Shown here: positions 18,682 through 28,296 of the stretch, one piece after another
How the letters are laid out: the number at the start of each line of letters is the position of its first letter
Position numbering within the stretch: the stretch's first letter is position 1
Assembly (NCBI RefSeq): GCF_014205795.1
Contig: NZ_JACHCN010000005.1
Location: 186,001-250,000 of the forward strand
From: Rhodanobacter sp. MP7CTX1
GTDB taxonomy: Bacteria; Pseudomonadota; Gammaproteobacteria; Xanthomonadales; Rhodanobacteraceae
Length of the DNA stretch: 64,000 bases
Direction of reading: 5' to 3'
Program-made: the position numbers and the translations under genes
The notes under the pieces: model-generated
Seen by the model: the letters and a program-made list of their open reading frames with translations, nothing else
The model's database searches: none
What the model was told of the DNA's origin: nothing

Positions 18682-19824
18682 CTAGCGAACCGCAACCACT
18701 TGCGACTGCGCGGAAGACGACGGCTCTTGCTGCGGCGTGCCGCCACGTGTGTCGATCGTCGCTTCGACCGACATGCCAGGCCGCAGGTTGCCCAATTTCG
18801 CTTGGCCTGCATCGAGCACAATCTTCACTGGGATGCGCTGCACGATCTTGGTGAAATTGCCCGTGGCGTTGTCGGGCGGAAGCAAACTGAACTCCAGACC
18901 GCTCGCGGGAGCCAGACTGTCCACGTGGCCATGGAGGTCGACGTCAGGGAAGGTATCCACGTGCAGATGCACGGGCTCGCCAGCGTGCACGCGCTCCAAT
19001 TGGGTTTCCTTGAAATTGGCGACGAGGTAGATCTGCTTCAGCGGCACAACCGCCATCATCTGCGTGCCAGCCTGCACGTATTGGCCAACACGCAGCGTGC
19101 GTGCGCCAACGGTTCCGTCGATCGGAGCGATGACCGTCGTATCATCAACATCGAGCTGAGCGCGATGCGCGACGGCCTGAGCATGCTCCAGCTGCGCCTG
19201 CGCCAGAGTGCGCTGAGTGCCCAGAACATTCACCTGGCGTTGAGCAGCGAGCAAAGCCGCGCGCTGGCGACTGACCTCGGCATCGCTTTCGCGTAGATGC
19301 GAGGACGCCTGCTGCGATTGTTGCTCGGACCCATAACCGACATGCGCCATCTTGGTGTAGCGGACCTGATCCAGGCGCGCGAGGCCCAACGATGCTTCGG
19401 ATGCGGCAACCGCTGCCTGTGCCTGGGAGATAACCGCTTCCTGCTCCGCAAGTTGTGCATCCAGGTGACTGACATTTGCAGCCTCTGCCTTTGCGCTGGC
19501 TTTGGCCTGCTCAAGCACGGCTTCGTAGTCGCGCGCATCGATCCGTACGAGCGGTTGACCCGCTTGAACATTCTGGTTGTCGTCAACCAACAGTTGCGAG
19601 ACATAGCCGGACACCTTGGGTGCGATGGTGGTCGAATCGGCTTTTAGATACGCATCGTCGGTCGACTCCATGAAGCGGCCGACGGTGTAGTAGTGCGCTG
19701 TTCCCGCTACAACCACGGCAACTGCGGCAGCTATGGCGGCGTAAATCAGGGCGGTGCGAATTCTGCGACTTTGGATCAAGGCCGGAGAGGTTGCTTCACC
19801 GGCGGAATTCATGGAGCTGGACAT
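18682..19824 (-). CDS. EmrA-like membrane fusion protein (HlyD family)
   Basis: 380 residues. One N-terminal transmembrane helix (ALIYAAIAAAVAVVVAGTAH), a lipoyl half-motif (DDAYLKADSTTIAPKVSGYV), a long helical hairpin rich in Ala/Gln, and the second half VIAPIDGTVGARTLRVGQYV define the family. It bridges the MFS pump and the outer-membrane channel. First gene of the efflux operon, divergent from the LysR gene with 114 bases between, where the regulator very likely acts. Confidence 0.92.
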   Translation of the reverse strand: MSSSMNSAGEATSPALIQSRRIRTALIYAAIAAAVAVVVAGTAHYYTVGRFMESTDDAYLKADSTTIAPKVSGYVSQLLVDDNQNVQAGQPLVRIDARDYEAVLEQAKASAKAEAANVSHLDAQLAEQEAVISQAQAAVAASEASLGLARLDQVRYTKMAHVGYGSEQQSQQASSHLRESDAEVSRQRAALLAAQRQVNVLGTQRTLAQAQLEHAQAVAHRAQLDVDDTTVIAPIDGTVGARTLRVGQYVQAGTQMMAVVPLKQIYLVANFKETQLERVHAGEPVHLHVDTFPDVDLHGHVDSLAPASGLEFSLLPPDNATGNFTKIVQRIPVKIVLDAGQAKLGNLRPGMSVEATIDTRGGTPQQEPSSSAQSQVVAVR

Positions 19825-19938
19825 ATCGTTCTCGAAGGGTCCCATCGCCCAGTTGCGACCGGCGCATTCCACCATCGCCCTCGGTGTTCAACCAGACGCC
19901 TGCGGGAGATGTATGCTTCCACTTTTAGGAATCATGCG

Positions 19939-20832
19939 ATGGCCGACGACATCAGCGACCTGCGTCTCCTAACCCAGATTGTCGCCGCGGGGTCCCTGAC
20001 CGCGGCCGCGGAGCGCTTGGAGAGCTCACTCCCGGCGGTCAGCCGTCGGCTCGCCAGCCTGGAGAGGCGTCTGGGGGTACGCCTTATCGATCGACATGCC
20101 AGGAAGTTCCAATTAACGGAAGAAGGGGGACTGCTCCACGATCGAGCACTTCGGATTGTCGCCGACGTGGATGAAGCCGAGGCGGAAGCCAGTTCCAGTT
20201 CCAGCGAGGCCGCCGGAACACTGCGCATCGGTGCCCCTCTTCAAATTGGCCGGGAGCGGATCGCACCATTGATCGCCCAATTTGCGCTCACGCACCCCAA
20301 GGTGCACATCGATCTCATCCTGACGGACGCTGACATGGATGTATTCGAAGAAGATCTCGACATCATGCTTCGCTTGCGGATGCCCAGGGCTCCGAATGTG
20401 GTTGTGCGAAAAATTCTTTCAGGGCGCCGCGTGGTCTGCGCATCGCCGGCCTATTTGGCGCGTCACGGCGAACCAAAGCGCCCGGAAGATCTGCATGATC
20501 ACAACTGCCTCACCCTGATTCGCGGCAGGCGTAAGCATGATGACTGGCAGTTTGTGGAAAACGGAGAGCCTCGCGAGATCCGTGTGCAGGGAAATATGTC
20601 CACGACGAGCAGTGACGTGATCTATGCGTGGATGCTGGCAGGTCATGGACTGGGACTGAAGGTTCTCTGGGATATTGAAGAAGATCTACGGCAAGGCCGC
20701 CTGCTCGAGTGCTTGGCCGCGTACGCGTGCGACGTGAGCGATCTTTATGCGAGCTACGCATTCCGGCGCTATGTGCCGTCGCGCATGAGAGTCTTCCTTG
20801 ATTTCATCGCTGAGAATTTGAATCCGCGCTAG
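19939..20832 (+). CDS. LysR-family transcriptional regulator
   Basis: 297 residues. The N-terminal winged helix reads DLRLLTQIVAAGSLTAAAER, then LPAVSRRLASLERRLGVRLI. The effector domain contains GTLRIGAPLQIGRERIAPL and VVCASPAYLARHG, a subgroup that often regulates neighbouring transport or oxidoreductase genes. An upstream in-frame ATG near 19911 would add ten residues; 19939 has AGGAA upstream. Divergent from the emrAB-type operon, so the likely target is the shared intergenic region. Confidence 0.9.
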   Translation: MADDISDLRLLTQIVAAGSLTAAAERLESSLPAVSRRLASLERRLGVRLIDRHARKFQLTEEGGLLHDRALRIVADVDEAEAEASSSSSEAAGTLRIGAPLQIGRERIAPLIAQFALTHPKVHIDLILTDADMDVFEEDLDIMLRLRMPRAPNVVVRKILSGRRVVCASPAYLARHGEPKRPEDLHDHNCLTLIRGRRKHDDWQFVENGEPREIRVQGNMSTTSSDVIYAWMLAGHGLGLKVLWDIEEDLRQGRLLECLAAYACDVSDLYASYAFRRYVPSRMRVFLDFIAENLNPR

Positions 20833-21118
20833 GAACCATCTTGCCTGGCGTCAGGAAGCAGCGCGTCGCACGAACATGCAACAGGGGTCTCCATGTGATC
20901 TCAATTTGCGCGGCTTATGTCTGGTTTGCTTGAAAGCGGTCCTTGCGCACCTGACGGCCAGACAGCGATCTGGGCATGTGGCTCCTGGCCTGGAGCCGTC
21001 GTAGACAAGGCAGACGCCCGTCACGGAACGCCTGAAGTTCCGGGAGCACCGCGCATCACTCGAAGTACACGCGAGTTTGACTACGCTCCCAAGCCATTCT
21101 TCTCCTTGGGCCGCTTCG

Positions 21119-22807
21119 ATGTCTGCCTACAGCGTTGGAAGTTATCTGGCTGCGCGTCTGGCGCAGATCGGACTTAAGCATCACTTCGTGGTGCCAGGCG
21201 ATTACAACTTGGTGCTTCTCGACAAGTTGCTCGAGCAGAAGGAAATGGAGCAGGTGGGCTCATGCAACGAGCTGAATGCTTCGTTTTCGGCCGAAGGATA
21301 CGCGCGCGCCCACGGCGTCGGCGCCTGTGTGGTGACTTTCAGCGTCGGCGCGCTATCAGCACTCAACGGGATCGGCGGCGCCTATGCAGAAAGCCTTCCG
21401 GTGATCCTGGTGTCGGGCTCCCCCAATAGCAATGACCCAGGCTCGCACCACCTGCTGCACCATACGACGGGGACCTACGATTTCAGCTATGTCCGGCAGA
21501 TGGCTGAGCACGTCACCTGCTGCGCAGTCGCCATCGACGACGCCGAAGAGGCGCCGTACCTGATCGACAAAGCGATCCGCGCCGCGCTGCTGCAGAAGAA
21601 GCCGGTCTATATCGAAATCCCCTGCAATCTTGCAGACGCACCCTGCGCGGCACCCGGGCCGGTCAGTGCGCTGACTCGGCCCGAGATGAGCGACCCGGCC
21701 ACACTGCAGGCGGCTGTCGATGCAACGATCCAGTTCCTCGGAGCGCGCAAGAAGCCGATATTGCTGGGTGGCAGCATGCTGCGTTCGGCGGACGCCGAGG
21801 GCGCTTTCCGAAAGCTGGCCGATGCACTGGGCTGCGCGGTATCCCTGCAGCCGGCAGCAAAGGGCATGTTTCCGGAAACCCACGCCGGCTTTGCCGGCAT
21901 CGCGCTGGGCGAGGTCAGCAGTCCTGGCTGCAACGATATCCTCAATTGGGCCGATGGCACGTTTTGCGTCGGCACGCTATTCACCGATTACAGCACCGTC
22001 GGCTGGACCGCACAGCCGGACGCACTGCAGTCGGTACAGGCCGGGCCCGATCGCGTGCAGGGACCGGGCTTCGATTTCAGTGGCATCGTGCTCTCGGAAT
22101 TCCTGATCGCGTTGGCCGCGAAGGTCAAGGCAAACCCAACGACCCTGCATGAATTCCAGCGCATCAAACCATCGTTGAAGCCGACCCAGGCCCCGTCGGC
22201 CGATACGCCGCTGGATCGTGCTGAGATTGCTCGTCAGGTGCAGCAGCTGCTGAGCGCCGATTCCACCTTGCTGGTGGAGACCGGCGATGCCTGGTTCAAC
22301 GGCATGTATCTGGATCTCCCGGAAGGCGCACGCTTCGAGATCGAAATGCAGTGGGGCAGCATCGGCTGGTCCATCCCGGCCGCGTTCGGTTACGCCGTGG
22401 GTGCGCCGCAGCGCAAGCTGATCGCCATGGTCGGCGACGGATCGTTCCAGCTGACCGCGCAGGAAGTCGCCCAGATGATCCGTCGTGGCCTGCCAGTGCT
22501 GATCTTCCTCATCAACAATCGCGGCTACACCATCGAGGTCGAGATCCACGACGGCCCCTACAACAACATCAAGAACTGGAACTACGCAGCGCTGATGCAA
22601 GCATTCAACGCGGAGGATGGCGCTGGCCTTGGACTGCAGGTTGGTACCACCAGGGAGCTGGCCGAGGCCATCATCAAGGCTGCTCAGAACCGCAAGGGCC
22701 CGACACTGATCGAATGCAACATCGAGCGCGACGATTGCACGCATCAGCTGATCACCTGGGGTCGCCGTGTCGCCACAGCCAATGCGCGGCCGCCGGTGCG
22801 ACGCTGA
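21119..22807 (+). CDS. pdc: Pyruvate decarboxylase (ThDP-dependent)
   Basis: 562 residues. The N-terminus VGSYLAARLAQIGLKHHFVV, then PGDYNLVLLDKLL and CNELNASFSAEGYARA, closely follow Zymomonas PDC. Its catalytic residues fall one position later: Asp28, Glu51, His114-His115 in SHHLLHHT, and the Glu in NNRGYTIEVEIHDGPYNNIK. The ThDP-binding motif is GDGSFQLTAQEV. It converts pyruvate to acetaldehyde and CO2 in the cytosol. No alcohol or aldehyde dehydrogenase lies next to it. Indolepyruvate or phenylpyruvate decarboxylase is the alternative, but the PYNNIKNWNY signature favours true PDC. Bacterial PDC is uncommon, which suggests acquisition. Confidence 0.85.
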   Translation: MSAYSVGSYLAARLAQIGLKHHFVVPGDYNLVLLDKLLEQKEMEQVGSCNELNASFSAEGYARAHGVGACVVTFSVGALSALNGIGGAYAESLPVILVSGSPNSNDPGSHHLLHHTTGTYDFSYVRQMAEHVTCCAVAIDDAEEAPYLIDKAIRAALLQKKPVYIEIPCNLADAPCAAPGPVSALTRPEMSDPATLQAAVDATIQFLGARKKPILLGGSMLRSADAEGAFRKLADALGCAVSLQPAAKGMFPETHAGFAGIALGEVSSPGCNDILNWADGTFCVGTLFTDYSTVGWTAQPDALQSVQAGPDRVQGPGFDFSGIVLSEFLIALAAKVKANPTTLHEFQRIKPSLKPTQAPSADTPLDRAEIARQVQQLLSADSTLLVETGDAWFNGMYLDLPEGARFEIEMQWGSIGWSIPAAFGYAVGAPQRKLIAMVGDGSFQLTAQEVAQMIRRGLPVLIFLINNRGYTIEVEIHDGPYNNIKNWNYAALMQAFNAEDGAGLGLQVGTTRELAEAIIKAAQNRKGPTLIECNIERDDCTHQLITWGRRVATANARPPVRR

Positions 22808-22816
22808 GGCATCGGA

Positions 22817-23065
22817 TTAGCTGGCGGGCTCCATCCGCGCCGTCGGCGCCACGGCGGAGTCGGCACTGAACGTGATTGTGCGTGGCTCGGGGCTCTCGTC
22901 CACACTTTCCAAGCTGGCTGTAAATCGAAGCTCTACCGCACCCTCCATAAACTCCGTCAAGAGGCCCCCCACGACTTGCCGTGGACCGAGTGGAAGCGGC
23001 GCCCAGTCTTTACCCAACGATTCGGCGTCCCGATCCGCTCGCATGACAATGCCGTTGCTACCCAT
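22817..23065 (-). CDS. Small hypothetical protein
   Basis: 82 residues, ATG at 23065 with GGGGAGG very close upstream (spacing of three to four bases). Reads MGSNGIVMRADRDAESLGKD and later GPRQVVGGLLTEFMEGAVEL with FTASLESVDESPEPRTITFS. No family recognised. It is convergent with pdc, ending nine bases from its stop. The composition looks coding, with mixed charged and hydrophobic strands, but there is no other support. Confidence 0.4.
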   Translation of the reverse strand: MGSNGIVMRADRDAESLGKDWAPLPLGPRQVVGGLLTEFMEGAVELRFTASLESVDESPEPRTITFSADSAVAPTARMEPAS

Positions 23066-23363
23066 TTGCCTCCCCAAACGCAGTGACTTTCTTGAAGCTG
23101 ATGTCAGCTTCACGCCCTGAGCCGTTCAGTCAACTATGTGACGAAGCCTGACTGGCGAGCAAGGGCGAGCCACGGCGCTGCAGGGCCTTTGCTTCCCATT
23201 CGACACCTTCGTCCAATTGAAACGTTGATGCTCAGTCAGTACACTTTTTCCAGATCCCGCTCCTATCCTCATGCGAGCTCTGCCTGGATCAGATTTCCGA
23301 AAATCTCAGGTAAGCGACCTCAAGGACGAGGAGGTACAGGCATTTTTTAAGCCAGATCATTAA

Positions 23364-23822
23364 ATGGAAATTGTTCACGCCACGCAGCTGCTACAACATG
23401 GGCTTGGCTTCGTGCCGGTCGCCCTCGCGATCAACCGGGCCACCGTCGGCACGTTCTTCACCCTTTCCGGCTATCAAAAGCTATTCAAACGCAGTCGGCA
23501 CGATGAACTGGTGAGCACACTACACGCTGACGACGTGCACCAAATCCGCATCATGCAATGGCTCATTCCCTCCGCCGAGTTTGCGGGTGGACTGGCACTC
23601 GTGTCGGGCACGCTATCCGTGATCGCCGCGCTCGGACTCATGGTCATTATGGGCGGCGCACTTTGCCTTGACGGCATCAAACGCATCGCCGCCTGGAAGC
23701 CACTCGACCGCATCGACTGGCTCGACGATCTGCTCTACTTGCCGGAAGCGCCTTATCTGCTAGCGCTGCTGCTTGTCGTGCTCGCTGGTCCCGGAGCGCT
23801 GGCAGTCGATTCGCTGCTGTAA
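23364..23822 (+). CDS. DoxX-like membrane protein
   Basis: 152 residues with four hydrophobic helices. Motifs NRATVGTFFTLSGYQKLF, IPSAEFAGGLALVSGTLSVI and GLMVIMGGALCLDGI match the DoxX family layout (first helix with FxxSGxxK, second with ExxGG). Inner membrane; DoxX proteins are associated with redox or thiol stress, but the role here is unknown. The ribosome site is weak. It stands alone between a gene-poor gap and repeat copy B. Confidence 0.72.
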   Translation: MEIVHATQLLQHGLGFVPVALAINRATVGTFFTLSGYQKLFKRSRHDELVSTLHADDVHQIRIMQWLIPSAEFAGGLALVSGTLSVIAALGLMVIMGGALCLDGIKRIAAWKPLDRIDWLDDLLYLPEAPYLLALLLVVLAGPGALAVDSLL

Positions 23823-24200
23823 CACGGGCTGGGTGCATAACGTGGGAGAAGGCTCATGCGGCTCCCTATATCCGCCGAACCTCGGGTCGAGCTCGTTGAC
23901 ACAGCCACGTCCTCTTCGCCGAAGTTGCCATGCGAGCACGCGAGTGGCACTGAAAGACAGCTCACCAACATCCTTGATCCAAATGGACTTGCCCGGCTCT
24001 CCTAGACACTTCGGCCCTATGATTACGAGCAATGGTTTGCCGCTGAAGTGAAGAGGTCAATTAATGACCATCGGCCTTCAATTTCACATGAGGATGTGGA
24101 GCGAACATTCCACGCTAAGCGAGAAGCAGCACGCCGTCGATATCGCGATTCAGCCGAGGGTGGGTACCCACAAGGCACAACAGATAGCGGTCTACGACGG
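23823..24200. other. Gene-free stretch before repeat copy B
   Basis: No gene recognised on either strand. A short frame near 24089 (MRMWSEHSTLSEKQHAVDIA) ends inside the repeat and has no homology I can name. The right end runs into the first AGTTGGAAYCTCTATTA repeat at 24201. Confidence 0.35.
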
Positions 24201-24592
24201 AGTTGGAACCTCTATTACTTTGAAACCAATCGAGCTGCCGTAAAAATAGGAAACTCAATTACGGAGTTGGAACTTCTATTAGGTCTTACCAACTACTGGT
24301 ATGACCTAAAAGAACTTCCAACTGGGGCCGCGCAGGTGTGCGACCCCAGTTGGCAAACTTCGCGAAAACTCGCCAAATAGATTCCAACAGGCGCATCGTG
24401 CGTGCGAAGAAGGCAGCTGGTGAAACAATAAAGATTCCAACAACTTACCTGGCAAGCCAGCGATTGATTCGGTAGCGATCGTTGCCGCAGGTTGACGTTA
24501 TTAACATCATTTTGCACGATAACGTTGGCAATGTTATCGCGCTTCTGGGCCCGCCCGCGCTGATCGGAACGCAAGCTGCTACCCCACCCGTG
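24201..24592. repeat. Intergenic hairpin repeat, copy B (subtype 2)
   Basis: Direct repeats AGTTGGAACCTCTATTA (24201-24217) and AGTTGGAACTTCTATTA (24265-24281). A GntR-like palindrome follows at 24281-24307 (AGGTCTTACCA, five bases, TGGTATGACCT), then the hairpin at 24318-24353 (arms CCAACTGGGG and CCCCAGTTGG), then inverted ATTCCAAC motifs near 24379 and 24435. Further right a palindrome CGATAAC...GTTATCG lies near 24519-24541. From 24327 the sequence continues as a 682-bp near-identical duplicate of 58393-59074, including the 3' end of an MBL-fold gene. Confidence 0.75.
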
Positions 24593-25008
24593 TCACCGCC
24601 AAATCGCCAGCGAACACTGCACACCGTTACACCTCGCCACGCGAACGTCGCTGCCCCACATTGGCTCACCGAGGTGTTTGGCAGCAGCATCCACCGACCT
24701 CCCGTCTGTACCAACGATGGTCCCCCAGCCGGCCTGCTTATAGGGCGCAAGGCTTGATGGGTGACCGTGGCTGTTGCTCCGCCCCGCCGAGTAAACCGCG
24801 GCGCCCCCCTTGCACACGGTCGGGTGCTGGCACATTGCTTGGCGCCTTGCGCGCGAGTAGACCACCGTGGTGCGCAACGACGAGAGTCTTCAGGGCCTGC
24901 TCTTGGTACCGAGCCACGACAGAGGGATCAATGAACTTGTAGCCGGCATCGCCAAGTAGCAGCGAGAGCCGTCCGTCGGCGGACTCGAGCAACAACACTA
25001 GCCCGCTG
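24593..25008 (-). pseudogene. Truncated, frameshifted copy of the MBL-fold hydrolase gene
   Basis: The minus strand encodes the last third of the protein that is intact at 58660-59988. SGLVLLLESADGRLSLLLGD and VVAHHGGLLARKAPSNVPAP lie in one frame, then AAVYSAGRSNSHGHPSSLAP and the rest to SLAIWR in another. The frame changes at a run of six C (24804-24809) where the intact copy has five. Homology stops abruptly at 25008, so the N-terminal two thirds, including the HWHRDH metal site, are missing. Non-functional duplicate. Confidence 0.88.
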
Positions 25009-25164
25009 ATCATACTTTTCAGGCATGGGCGCAGGCCTGAAAGGTATTTCTCCAGACCACGGGAAAGCTGGACCATACATCTCAAAAGCAGTGAAGTTGA
25101 GGGATGCATGGCAGCAATACTGATTGAGCCTGAATCGTCAACGGGACCTTCTTTCGGATCGTCC

Positions 25165-25341
25165 ATGAAAAGCGTTGAGGTGAGAGAGTCAGCCCCAGAC
25201 GTTTGGATGATTTACGTGGTGCTTCGTGGCGAGGTGAGTACGGATGGGGAAACGTATTGTTCCGTCCACGCTGCGCTTGCGGTTGCACGGCGAGAACACA
25301 CCGACGCAAAAATCGCTGTGATGAGTCTGGCTTCCGCGTGA
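25165..25341 (+). CDS. Small hypothetical protein
   Basis: 58 residues from the ATG at 25165: MKSVEVRESAPDVWMIYVVL, then RGEVSTDGETYCSVHAALAV. It has the look of a small beta-beta-alpha domain resembling DUF2188-type proteins, with a strand, a loop and an amphipathic helix. An upstream in-frame start at 25108 would add 19 residues. It starts just beyond the duplication boundary and ends about 150 bases before the M13 peptidase. No function assigned. Confidence 0.4.
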   Translation: MKSVEVRESAPDVWMIYVVLRGEVSTDGETYCSVHAALAVARREHTDAKIAVMSLASA

Positions 25342-25490
25342 CCTCTAGCGATTTATTGAACCGGTCGAAATCGAATGGGTCGGGGGGGAATCACTCGTCT
25401 CGACAGATCGGCCATGGCGGGAGATTCCTATTGAATCTCCGCCTTGTGAGATGACCCGATCCCTAACCAAGATACGTATGGAAAAGCGAA

Positions 25491-27560
25491 ATGATGCTCT
25501 CTTGTAACGATGGGTCGCCCGTGCTCAGGAAGGTATGGAACCGCATTGCTCTGGGTCTAATAATGTCCTTTGTCGGCCCAGGTGTTGCTGTACTTTCCGC
25601 ACCTGCCGCCGCGCTAACAGCTCCGTCGGCCGGTACCTCCGGCATTGACGAAAGTGGCATGGATCGAAGCGTCGCTCCCGGCAATGACTTCTACCGTTTT
25701 GCCAACGGGCGATGGCTCGACACGGCATCTATCCCCCGGGACAAGACGGATATCGGTGTTTTCGATCAGGTTCATGACGTAATTAGCAGGCGCAACTACG
25801 ACATCCTCGAGCAAGCGAAGAGGGATCCTTCCTCGAAGATCGGAGCCTTCTATGCAAGCTTCATGGACGAGGCTGCGGCTAATGCCAACGGGATCAAGCC
25901 TATACAGCCGACGCTCAACGCAATTCTCCAGGCAAAGGACAAGCGAGAGCTAGCAGTGGTTATGGCTGGGCTTCAGCACCTGGGCGTTGACGGCCTCATC
26001 AATCTTGGCATCGAGATAGATGATGCCCATCCTAAAGCCTATACCGTAACGCTGGCACAGCCGGCTCTTGGCCTTCCTAGCAAGGATTACTACTTGCTCC
26101 CGGATGCTCGTCTGAAGCAGACACGCGATGCCTACCGCGCATATCTCTCACGGCTGCTTGTCCTCGCGGGCCAACCGAATGCTCAGCCCCGAGCGCAATC
26201 GGTATTCGAGCTGGAAAAGTCGATGGCGTCGCCCGAGCTGGATCGAGCAGCTGCTCATGAAGCGACAGCAATCTATCATCCGGTCACACCGGCACAGCTC
26301 CCCCAAAACGCGCCGGGAATGGATTGGCGTGTTTATTTGGACGCACTAGGTGTGGGGGCCGAGACACGGTTCGTGGTTCGTCATCCTGCGCCTGTTGCCG
26401 CCATGGCCAAGCTTTGGAATAGCGCACCACTTCCGATCCTCAAGGACTGGCTCTATGTCCACACGCTGGACCATTACGCACCTTTCCTCTCCAGTCCGTT
26501 TGTCGACGCTCAATTCGATTTCTCAGGAAGGGCGCTTAGCGGCGCACAAGAGCTTCGTCCCCGCTGGCAACGTGGCGTGTCGTTGATTTCGCATCGCATG
26601 GGTGATGCGCTCGGGAAGGTCTATGTAGCTCGCTATTTTCCGCCATCGGCTAAGGCCGAAGGCGAGCAGTTGGCCGCGTCGATTCTTGCAGCATATCGGG
26701 TGCGGATTGAGAAGAACGTTTGGATGGCTCCAGACACGAAAGCGAAGGCACTTCAAAAGCTCTCATCACTCAAGCCCATGGTCGGCTATCCCGACAAATG
26801 GCGTGACTACTCGGGGCTAGTCGTTAAACGCGGTGATCTGACCGGCAACGTCGATCGGGCAGAGAGCTTCGACTACGACCACGAGCTCGCCAAACTGGGG
26901 ACGATAGTCGACCGCGGTGAATGGATGCTTCCGCCAACCACCCCCGGTGGATGGGCAAATCCGGTGTCGCGAGTCATCGTTTTTCCGGCCGCCTCGTTGC
27001 AGCAGCCGATCTTCGATCCCGATGCAGATCCCGCCGTCAATTACGGTGCGCTCGGGGTCATCATGGGACATGAGTTCTCCCATCAATTCGATGACAACGG
27101 ACGGCACTACGACGCCAACGGGAAACTCGCCGACTGGTGGACAAAGGACGATTCATTGCGATTCAACGCAGCAGCAGACCGGCTGGTGGCGCAGTATGAC
27201 CATTATGAGCCGCTGCCTGGTGTGCATGCCAAGGGCCGCGCCACCCTCAATGAAAACATTGCCGATCTGGGCGGTCTGGTGATCAGCCATGACGCCTATA
27301 TCCAGTCACTCGCCGGCAAACCTGCACCTCTCATTGGTGGCCTTACGGGTGAGCAGCGATTCTTCCTTAGCTATGCGCAGATGTCGCGATCGAAGGGTCA
27401 TGATGACGCGCTTCGCCAGCAAATCCTTGGCGACGAACATTCCATTGATCCACTTCGCGTATACAGCATGCGGAACATCGATGCGTGGTATTCGGCGTTC
27501 TCGGTGAATCCTGGGCAGAAACTCTATCTGCGACCGATCGACCGAGTGAATATCTGGTAG
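25491..27560 (+). CDS. M13-family zinc metallopeptidase (neprilysin/PepO type)
   Basis: 689 residues. A hydrophobic N-terminus (IALGLIMSFVGPGVAVLSAP) is probably a signal peptide, so the product is exported. The M13 N-domain begins GNDFYRFANGRWLDTASIP. The catalytic zinc site is VIMGHEFSHQFDDNGRHYD (HExxH), with the third ligand in LNENIADLGGL and the C-terminal signature ending RPIDRVNIW. Length matches bacterial M13 enzymes, which cleave oligopeptides in the periplasm. ATG 25491 follows GGAAAAGCGA; a second ATG comes directly after. Single gene. Confidence 0.92.
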   Translation: MMLSCNDGSPVLRKVWNRIALGLIMSFVGPGVAVLSAPAAALTAPSAGTSGIDESGMDRSVAPGNDFYRFANGRWLDTASIPRDKTDIGVFDQVHDVISRRNYDILEQAKRDPSSKIGAFYASFMDEAAANANGIKPIQPTLNAILQAKDKRELAVVMAGLQHLGVDGLINLGIEIDDAHPKAYTVTLAQPALGLPSKDYYLLPDARLKQTRDAYRAYLSRLLVLAGQPNAQPRAQSVFELEKSMASPELDRAAAHEATAIYHPVTPAQLPQNAPGMDWRVYLDALGVGAETRFVVRHPAPVAAMAKLWNSAPLPILKDWLYVHTLDHYAPFLSSPFVDAQFDFSGRALSGAQELRPRWQRGVSLISHRMGDALGKVYVARYFPPSAKAEGEQLAASILAAYRVRIEKNVWMAPDTKAKALQKLSSLKPMVGYPDKWRDYSGLVVKRGDLTGNVDRAESFDYDHELAKLGTIVDRGEWMLPPTTPGGWANPVSRVIVFPAASLQQPIFDPDADPAVNYGALGVIMGHEFSHQFDDNGRHYDANGKLADWWTKDDSLRFNAAADRLVAQYDHYEPLPGVHAKGRATLNENIADLGGLVISHDAYIQSLAGKPAPLIGGLTGEQRFFLSYAQMSRSKGHDDALRQQILGDEHSIDPLRVYSMRNIDAWYSAFSVNPGQKLYLRPIDRVNIW

Positions 27561-27666
27561 GGAGGCCGGCAGGAATCGACAATCCAGAAAGCCTGTCTGG
27601 GTCGCCTTAAAGGCAATCGCAAAACACACGCGTCGAGCTATCGACAAGTCGCGCAAGCTGTAGATT

Positions 27667-28296
27667 TTACGAGTCTATGAAGCCACGCCGCTGCGCAATG
27701 GTCACCGCATGAGTTCGATCCGACGCTCCGAGCTTTACGAGGATGCTCTTCATGTGGGTCTTCACCGTCTCATCGGAAATAAACAGGGACTCAGCGATAA
27801 GCCGATTAGACATGCCTTCTTTCACGAGACGAAGGATGCCTAACTCGCGCACCGTGAGCACAGCCATGCCCTGATGGGCGGCCAATTCATCGCTGATTTC
27901 CGAGGCAATGACTTGGTGCCCGAAAGATGCGGAACGAATTGCGTCGATGATTTCTTCGCGGCTCGCGGATTTGAGCAGATAAGAGGTGGCGCCAAGCGTC
28001 AGGGCCTGCGTTACCCTTACATCCCCTGGGTAGCTCGTAAAAACCACTACACGCGCGTCTGGTTTTACCTTGCGGATGCCTGTCAGCGCTTGAAGCCCGT
28101 CTACATGGGGCATTTGGAGATCAAGCAGCGTCACGTCAGGGCACAAGGTCTCGAACAACTCGATGGCCTGTGCTCCGTCGGCGGCCTCGCCAACCACTCC
28201 CATGTCCGTTTCAAGCTCAATAGTTGAACGTAGGCCATCCCGCACAATGGGATGATCGTCGACCACAAGCACCCGAATGGGATTGTCCCTTCCCAT
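27667..28296 (-). CDS. NarL/FixJ-type response regulator
   Basis: 209 residues. The receiver domain begins IRVLVVDDHPIVRDGL, with phospho-acceptor Asp59 in LLDLQMP, Thr in VVFTSYPG and Lys in YLLKSASREE. The C-terminal LuxR helix-turn-helix is LTVRELGILRLVKEGMSNRL, then SDETVKTHMKSILVKLG. No histidine kinase is adjacent, so the cognate sensor lies elsewhere or was lost; the sensor-kinase scrap at 36.4 kb is a remnant of a different type. Convergent with the M13 gene. Confidence 0.92.
   Translation of the reverse strand: MGRDNPIRVLVVDDHPIVRDGLRSTIELETDMGVVGEAADGAQAIELFETLCPDVTLLDLQMPHVDGLQALTGIRKVKPDARVVVFTSYPGDVRVTQALTLGATSYLLKSASREEIIDAIRSASFGHQVIASEISDELAAHQGMAVLTVRELGILRLVKEGMSNRLIAESLFISDETVKTHMKSILVKLGASDRTHAVTIAQRRGFIDS

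Noticed and set aside
18439-19296. Plus-strand frame of 285 codons opposite the EmrA-like gene
   Set aside because: Antisense to a clear HlyD-family gene; composition is typical of a shadow frame.
24281-24480. Integron attC site
   Set aside because: Inverted repeats exist and the element follows a gene 3' end, but R-box consensus RYYYAAC/GTTRRRY is not met and no integron integrase is present in the window.
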